Part shown: positions 5,853 through 10,332 of the stretch, one piece after another | How the letters are laid out: each line of letters opens with the position of its first letter | Numbering within the stretch: the stretch's first letter is position 1 | From: Methanobacteriota archaeon | Lineage (GTDB): Archaea; Thermoplasmatota; Thermoplasmata; RBG-16-68-12 | Direction: 5' to 3' | DNA: 11,972 nucleotides | Assembly: GCA_005878515.1 (NCBI GenBank) | Contig: VBLZ01000126.1 | Coordinates: 1 to 11,972, forward strand | The notes under the pieces: model-generated | What the model was told of the DNA's origin: nothing | The model's database searches: none | The model's input: the letters and a program-made list of their open reading frames with translations, nothing else | Translations under genes and position numbers: made by a program

Positions 5853-7217
5853 ATGCAATCATGGGAGGAAGAACTCCAAGCGTTTCGCCGGCGGACGAAG
5901 AAATCCGCGCAGGCGTGGGAGGCCGCGAAGAAGCGGATCCCCTTCGGCGTCAACAGCAACTACCGCCTCGTCGATCCGTACCCGCTCTACGTTCGCAAGG
6001 CGAAGGGTTCCCGCATATGGGACGCCGACGGGGCGGAGTACATCGACTTCTGCATGGCCTTCGGCGCGCTCGTCGCGGGCCATAGCCACCCGGTCCTCGC
6101 GAAGGCGATGCGCGAGCGGGTCTCGAACGGTACGATCTTCGGTTTCGAATCCGTCGACGCCGGTCCGCTCGCGGACCACATCTGCCGGCGATTCCGGTTG
6201 GACCGCCTCAAGTTCTCGATGACCGGCCTCGACGCGACGTTGTTCGCGGTGAGGCTCGCGCGCGCGGTCACGGGCCGCCGCCGGATCCTGAAGTTCGAGG
6301 GTTGCTATCACGGGTCCCACGACGCCCTCATGGTGTCGATCAAGCCCAAGAGAGAATTCGCCGGGGACCGGAGGCGACCGAATCCGGTGCCGTCGTCGAA
6401 GGGCCTCCTGCCGGAACTCGTGCAGACCGCGGTCGTCGCACCGTTCAACGACCTCGTGGCGGTGGAGGCCCTGGCGACCGAACACGCGGACGACATCGCG
6501 GGGATCATCCTCGAACCGGTGCCGATGAACATGGGGTACGTCCATCCCAAACCCGGATTCCTCGACGGCCTCCGGCGAATCGCGACGGAGATCGGTGCGC
6601 TCCTGATCTTCGACGAGGTCAAGACGTGCGGCAAGTGGTACGGCGGCGCGGAGGAGGCGTTCGGTGTCACCCCGGACGTCAAGGTGCTCGGCAAGTCGAT
6701 CGCGGGCGGCTTTCCGCTCGCAGCTGTCGGAGGCACGACTTCGATCATGGACCAAATCGTCCCCGGGCAGATCGGTCACGCGGGCACCTTCAACGCGAAT
6801 CCCCTGAGCATCTCCGCCGGCCTCGTGACGATGACGAAAATCCTGACGCGTGCAGGCATACGACACGCCCAGCAGATCGGCGACGATCTCGCGAAGGGGT
6901 ACCGCGACATCATCCGAGATCACGGCCTCTCGATGGTCGTACAATCAGGCGGCATCAGCGGGACCGTCCACTTCGCCCGCGGGGCCGTGACCGATTGGCG
7001 GTCGTTCCAGGACGTCGACGTGGGCCGGTGGTGGGGCTACTATACCGCGATGCTGAACCGGGGGATCGTCCCGATGGCCACGGGTCCGGACGAGCAGTGG
7101 ACGTCCTCGGTCGCGCACACGAAGGCGGACGTCGCGCGGCACCTCGACGCCTTCGAAGACGTCGCGGAGAGCATGAAGCGGGGCCGGGCCGAGATGTCGC
7201 TCGTCGAAGCGGTCTGA
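5853..7217 (+). CDS. Class III (HemL-like) PLP-dependent aminotransferase, variant phosphate-binding motif
   Basis: A 454-residue fold-type I aminotransferase of the glutamate-1-semialdehyde aminomutase-like branch of class III. The N-terminus has GVNSNYR (33-39), similar to the HemL GVNSPVR loop with its substrate-carboxylate arginine, then AKGSRIWDADGAEYIDF. The PLP site shows CYHGS (151-155), Asp254 in IFDEV, and the Schiff-base Lys281 in LGKSIAGGFP; GTFNANPL (311-318) supplies the cross-subunit phosphate contact. The usual SGTEA loop is TGLDA (124-128), so phosphate binding may differ. Known relatives include GSA aminomutase and beta-amino-acid transaminases. No haem genes are nearby, and the catabolic context favours a transaminase. 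The ATG at 5853 follows a TATA-like box at TSS distance; the frame is open further upstream, with another ATG at 5820. Confidence 0.88.
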   Translation: MQSWEEELQAFRRRTKKSAQAWEAAKKRIPFGVNSNYRLVDPYPLYVRKAKGSRIWDADGAEYIDFCMAFGALVAGHSHPVLAKAMRERVSNGTIFGFESVDAGPLADHICRRFRLDRLKFSMTGLDATLFAVRLARAVTGRRRILKFEGCYHGSHDALMVSIKPKREFAGDRRRPNPVPSSKGLLPELVQTAVVAPFNDLVAVEALATEHADDIAGIILEPVPMNMGYVHPKPGFLDGLRRIATEIGALLIFDEVKTCGKWYGGAEEAFGVTPDVKVLGKSIAGGFPLAAVGGTTSIMDQIVPGQIGHAGTFNANPLSISAGLVTMTKILTRAGIRHAQQIGDDLAKGYRDIIRDHGLSMVVQSGGISGTVHFARGAVTDWRSFQDVDVGRWWGYYTAMLNRGIVPMATGPDEQWTSSVAHTKADVARHLDAFEDVAESMKRGRAEMSLVEAV

Positions 7218-7233
7218 GGGCCGCAGGAGAGCG

Positions 7234-7368
7234 GTGATCCGGACGCCGCGCCGCAAGTACGGCCGCATGATCAAGCCCCTCCCGGTGGTGAAGCCGGAGA
7301 AGTGCCGCTTCTGCAAGGCCGGCAGGCCGTGCCCGATTCACAAGCCGGAGACGGCTTCTCCCCGCTGA
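7234..7368 (+). CDS. 44-residue zinc-knuckle-like protein, unrecognised
   Basis: A small ORF from GTG (7234) to TGA (7366-7368). AGGAG lies four bases before the start, one of the best Shine-Dalgarno sites in the window. The protein is basic and carries Cys24-x2-Cys27-x5-Cys33-x2-His36 within KCRFCKAGRPCPIHKP, a plausible single-zinc site. The N-terminal 20 residues are rich in Arg, Lys and Pro. It starts 16 bases after the first aminotransferase stop on the same strand, so the two are probably one operon. Size and charge would suit binding to nucleic acid, to the ribosome or to a partner enzyme, but nothing fixes the role and no family was recognised. The methyltransferase ends 17 bases further on the opposite strand. 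Confidence 0.6.
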   Translation: MIRTPRRKYGRMIKPLPVVKPEKCRFCKAGRPCPIHKPETASPR

Positions 7369-7385
7369 CGGAGACACGTCGCCCA

Positions 7386-7973
7386 TCATCGCCGTTCCAT
7401 CAGGATGGACCAACCAAGAGGGCGGGAGTCGTCGCGGTCCAACGTGAACCGGAACTCACGGACCTCGAGGATCTTGAAGAGCGGCTCCAACTCGGACCGA
7501 AACTCGTCCTCGCTCACGACGGGCGGACCGTTGGCCGTCGGTTCCTTCGCGTTCCCCGCGAGGGTCAGCCACCGGGAGCCCGGCCGGGTGACGCGCTTAA
7601 GCATCTTTCGAAAACCCGAGAGATTCCGCGCCCGAATGCCGTGGTAGACCCCTCGGTCGAACACGACGTCGAACGGTCCACCGAGGTCCATCCGCGTCGC
7701 GTCGCCGACGCGAAAGTCGATGTCGACCCCCGCCCGCTGCGCCTTGTCTTTCGCACGGCGGACTGCGAGATCGACCAGATCGATCGCAGTCACTTGATAC
7801 CCGCGACGCGCCAATTCGATCGCGTTCGTGCCGGTCCCGCATCCGATCTCGAGGACGGTCTTACCGGGCAACAAACCGGCGTCGAGGACACGGACCAGTT
7901 CCGCGCTCGGGCGCCCCGAATCCCAGGGCGTATCGCCCGTCGCATACGACTTTTCGAACTCTCGACCGGCCAG
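7386..7973 (-). CDS. Class I SAM-dependent methyltransferase with an uncertain (CTG or frameshifted) start
   Basis: A Rossmann-fold methyltransferase: motif I is VLEIGCGTGT, the acidic strand-2 end is AIDLVD, and FDVVFDRGVYHGI matches motif IV and the region after it. The conserved N-terminus FEKSYATGDTPWDSGRP lies upstream of the first usual start codon in frame, a TTG at 7874 that would delete it. The frame is open to a stop at 8019-8021 but has no ATG, GTG or TTG before 7874. A CTG at 7973 with GGGGGAG five bases upstream, about 19 bases after the start expected from a TATA-like TTAATAT, gives a 195-residue protein and is used here. Alternatively one G is missing from the G5 run at 7981-7985; restoring it joins an ATG at 8005 in frame. 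The methyl acceptor is unknown. The gene is divergent from the second aminotransferase. Confidence 0.8.
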   Translation of the reverse strand: MAGREFEKSYATGDTPWDSGRPSAELVRVLDAGLLPGKTVLEIGCGTGTNAIELARRGYQVTAIDLVDLAVRRAKDKAQRAGVDIDFRVGDATRMDLGGPFDVVFDRGVYHGIRARNLSGFRKMLKRVTRPGSRWLTLAGNAKEPTANGPPVVSEDEFRSELEPLFKILEVREFRFTLDRDDSRPLGWSILMERR

Positions 7974-8014
7974 GCGGACTCCCCCGTGAACCTGGAGATG
8001 CCCATGGAACGACG

Positions 8015-8021
8015 GATATTA
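8015..8021 (-). promoter_or_regulatory. TATA-like box for the methyltransferase gene
   Basis: The minus strand reads TTAATAT. A start about 26 bases downstream would fall near 7992, downstream of the ATG at 8005 but upstream of the CTG at 7973. This argues mildly for the CTG start. Confidence 0.35.
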
Positions 8022-8059
8022 AGGTCAAGCCTTTCGAAACCGCGCGGTCTCCGCGAAGA

Positions 8060-8066
8060 CTATATT
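8060..8066 (+). promoter_or_regulatory. TATA-like box for the second aminotransferase gene
   Basis: CTATATT, preceded by the purine-rich GCGAAGA, is centred about 28 bases before the ATG at 8091, which has no Shine-Dalgarno sequence. This is the clearest leaderless promoter layout in the window. Confidence 0.55.
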
Positions 8067-8090
8067 GACTGGGGCCGAATGCGTCCACAC

Positions 8091-9413
8091 ATGTCAAAAG
8101 GCCCGCCGCGTGCCGATCTCGAGGCGCGGACGAAGGCTTCCCGCGCGTATGCGGACCGGGCGCGTCGTTCCCTCCCGGGCGGCGTCACCGCGGGCGTGAA
8201 ATATTTCGATCCCTACCCGATTGCGATGAAGAAGGCGAAGGGCTGCCGCCTCTGGGACCTCGACGGCAACGAGTACATCGACTACTGCCTCTCCTTCGGT
8301 CCGCTCGTTTTGGGCCACGGCCACCCGCGCGTGATGAAGGCGATCCGCGACAGCCTTCAGTCCGCGGGGACCACGATGTTCGGCACGCCCCACGAACTCG
8401 AAGCGACCTATGCGGAACGCCTTCTCCGGATCTTCCGGCCGGACGGCCGGATGCGTTTCACGATGTCCGGGACCGAGGCCACGCTTCATGCGGTCCGAAT
8501 AGCGAGGGCGTACCGCAAGCGTCCGATGATCGCGAAGTTCGAAGGCCATTTCCACGGAGGCGTCGATGAATTCCTCGTGAGCCACACGCCCTCTAGGGAC
8601 GAGACGAGGAAGGGCCTCGTGCCGATCTCGGGATCTCGCGGGACGCCGGAACACGTCCTGAAGAACACCCTCGTGCTGCCCTTCAACGATCTCGACGAAA
8701 CCGCCGCGCGGATCCGGAGCCACGCGGACCGTCTGGCGTGTGTCATCCTCGAGCCCATCGAGAGATCGTACATCGCACCCGACCCGGAGTTCCTCAAGGG
8801 ACTGCGGGAGATCACGGCGGACCACGACATTCCGTTGATCTTTGACGAGGTGATGAGTGGTTTTCGCGTCGCATTCGGCGGGGCCCAACACGCGTATCGT
8901 GTGACTCCGGACCTCACGTGTCTCGGCAAGATCATCGGAGGTGGCCTTCCGTGCGGCGCGTTCCTCGGACGTCCCGACATCCTCGATCTCGCCGACCCGG
9001 TTCGAGGGGATTTCTTCCAGAGCAGCACGTTCGCCGGTTATCCGATCGCGATGGCCGCCGGCATGGCAACGCTGGATGAGCTCGAGAAGCCCGGGGCATT
9101 CGATGGCCTCCTGGAAACGACGCGGACCTTGACCTCCGGATTCGAGCGGCACCTGAAGGAACACGGCGTGCCCGCGGTGGTGCCCGGCGTGGGCAGCGTC
9201 TTCTCGATCCTCTTCATGAATCATGCGCCGCGCAACTACCGGGACTCGCTCGAAGCGGACGAAGCGAAGCGGAGCGTCCTCGACACCTCCCTGCTTGCCC
9301 GGGGGATCTTCGTGAAACCGGGAAAGCCGTTCTATGTTTCCGCTGCCCACGACAACATTGCAATCCGCGAGACGCTCGACGCCTTCGAAGAGAGTCTATC
9401 CGGCCCCGCGTGA
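8091..9413 (+). CDS. Class III (HemL-like) PLP-dependent aminotransferase
   Basis: A 440-residue relative of the gene ending at 7217, with the standard motif set. LPGGVTAGVKYFDPYP (28-43) is at the substrate loop, with Lys at the position where HemL has Arg. SGTEA (126-130) contacts the cofactor phosphate, HFHGG is at 153-157, Asp252 in IFDEVMSGFR pairs with the pyridine nitrogen, and Lys280 in CLGKIIGGGLP forms the Schiff base. SSTFAGYP (311-318) is the cross-subunit loop. It is annotated conservatively as an aminotransferase: the family also holds GSA aminomutase and beta-amino-acid transaminases. It ends immediately before the convergent BKACE gene (stops adjacent at 9411-9416), a pairing that suggests beta-amino acids as substrates. 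The frame is open upstream as far as 7302, but that stretch is antisense to the methyltransferase. Confidence 0.92.
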   Translation: MSKGPPRADLEARTKASRAYADRARRSLPGGVTAGVKYFDPYPIAMKKAKGCRLWDLDGNEYIDYCLSFGPLVLGHGHPRVMKAIRDSLQSAGTTMFGTPHELEATYAERLLRIFRPDGRMRFTMSGTEATLHAVRIARAYRKRPMIAKFEGHFHGGVDEFLVSHTPSRDETRKGLVPISGSRGTPEHVLKNTLVLPFNDLDETAARIRSHADRLACVILEPIERSYIAPDPEFLKGLREITADHDIPLIFDEVMSGFRVAFGGAQHAYRVTPDLTCLGKIIGGGLPCGAFLGRPDILDLADPVRGDFFQSSTFAGYPIAMAAGMATLDELEKPGAFDGLLETTRTLTSGFERHLKEHGVPAVVPGVGSVFSILFMNHAPRNYRDSLEADEAKRSVLDTSLLARGIFVKPGKPFYVSAAHDNIAIRETLDAFEESLSGPA

Positions 9414-10244
9414 TCAACGCCGCGGCCCGAGGCCCATGATCGTTCGCGCCTCCTCCGGGGTCGCGACCTCCCGCTGGAGATCCTCCGCGAGGTGCCTCGC
9501 ACGGCCGACCAACTCCTCGTTTCGAGCGAGGGCCCCTTTCTTCAGGTAAAGATTGTCTTCGAGGCCCACGCGGACGTGGCCGCCCAAGACGATGGCCATC
9601 GTCGTCATCGGCAGTTGCATCCGGGACATCCCCGCGACGACGTACGTCGCGGTCGGCGGGAGCTGGTTGCGCATGTGCAGCAGGTTCTCCGGGGTGGCGG
9701 GGACGCCGCCGTCGACTCCCATGACGAGCTGGAAGTGTGCCGGCTCCTCCACGAGTCCCGAGTCGATCAACCGCATGCCTTGCTGGACGAAGCCCACGTC
9801 GAACGCTTCGAGTTCCGGTTTGATCTTCTGATCGAGCATCGCCTTCGCGAGGAATTGAACGGTCTCAGGCGTGTTCACGTACACGACGGATGGCTTGCGC
9901 CCGGCGAAGTTGAGCGTCCCCGTCGTGAGCGAGCCCATCTCCGGATTCGTTCGCAAGGGCGTCGCGCGATCCTCGTCCGTCTGGCCCGCGATTCCGCTCG
10001 TCGACGTCATGACGACGAGCTTCGTCCGCTTGCGGATCTTCTCAACCGTCTCCTGGAAGATGTCGAGCCGGGACGTGGGACGTTCGTCCTCGTCGCGGCA
10101 GTGGACGTGGATGATCGCCGCGCCTTCCTGCTCGCACCGGTACGCGGTCTCGGCGATCTCGTCCGGCGTCACCGGCACGTGCGGCGTGTCCTTCTTTCGC
10201 GGCACGGAGCCCGTCGGCGCGACCGTGATGATGAGCTTGTCCAT
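9414..10244 (-). CDS. Beta-keto acid cleavage enzyme (BKACE/DUF849, 3-keto-5-aminohexanoate cleavage-like)
   Basis: A 276-residue TIM-barrel zinc enzyme. The family founder, Kce, condenses 3-keto-5-aminohexanoate with acetyl-CoA to give acetoacetate and 3-aminobutyryl-CoA in lysine fermentation; relatives act on other beta-keto acids. Zinc ligands are visible as His46 and His48 in IIHVHCRDED and Glu229 in RVGLEDN, at nearly the positions known for Kce (46, 48 and 230). The N-terminus KLIITVAPTGS and the MTSTSG strand-3 motif (79-84) are also typical. Substrate choice in BKACEs depends on pocket residues that cannot be assigned confidently by eye. It lies 88 bases downstream of the ABC ATPase on the same strand and converges on the second aminotransferase, so it could cleave that enzyme's keto-acid product. 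Confidence 0.93.
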   Translation of the reverse strand: MDKLIITVAPTGSVPRKKDTPHVPVTPDEIAETAYRCEQEGAAIIHVHCRDEDERPTSRLDIFQETVEKIRKRTKLVVMTSTSGIAGQTDEDRATPLRTNPEMGSLTTGTLNFAGRKPSVVYVNTPETVQFLAKAMLDQKIKPELEAFDVGFVQQGMRLIDSGLVEEPAHFQLVMGVDGGVPATPENLLHMRNQLPPTATYVVAGMSRMQLPMTTMAIVLGGHVRVGLEDNLYLKKGALARNEELVGRARHLAEDLQREVATPEEARTIMGLGPRR

Positions 10245-10278
10245 GCCGTCCGCCGGAGCCCGCTACGCGTCGATTCGT

Positions 10279-10285
10279 AGTAAAG
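10279..10285 (-). promoter_or_regulatory. Possible TATA-like box for the BKACE gene
   Basis: The minus strand reads CTTTACT, the only AT-rich block in the 88-base gap. Its centre is about 38 bases from the ATG at 10244, giving a leader of about 12 bases. The gene may therefore be transcribed independently of the ABC ATPase. Confidence 0.35.
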
Positions 10286-10332
10286 GGTTGTGGCCCCTCG
10301 AGATCGCGCCGGTATGAGTGAACATCCCGAGT

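Noticed and set aside
6142..6158. TTTCGAATCC stretch resembling a tRNA T-arm
   Set aside because: It lies inside the aminotransferase coding sequence, and no acceptor or anticodon stems can be folded around it.
7302..8090. Long N-terminal extension of the second aminotransferase
   Set aside because: It is antisense to the methyltransferase, and a promoter box sits just before the ATG at 8091.
5853..9413. Naming either aminotransferase as glutamate-1-semialdehyde aminomutase (hemL) for haem synthesis
   Set aside because: There are two copies with differing substrate loops, no other tetrapyrrole gene nearby and a catabolic context; a general aminotransferase call is safer.
9414..10244. A complete lysine fermentation pathway around BKACE
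   Set aside because: No lysine 2,3-aminomutase, 5,6-aminomutase or 3,5-diaminohexanoate dehydrogenase is visible; one BKACE does not define the pathway.
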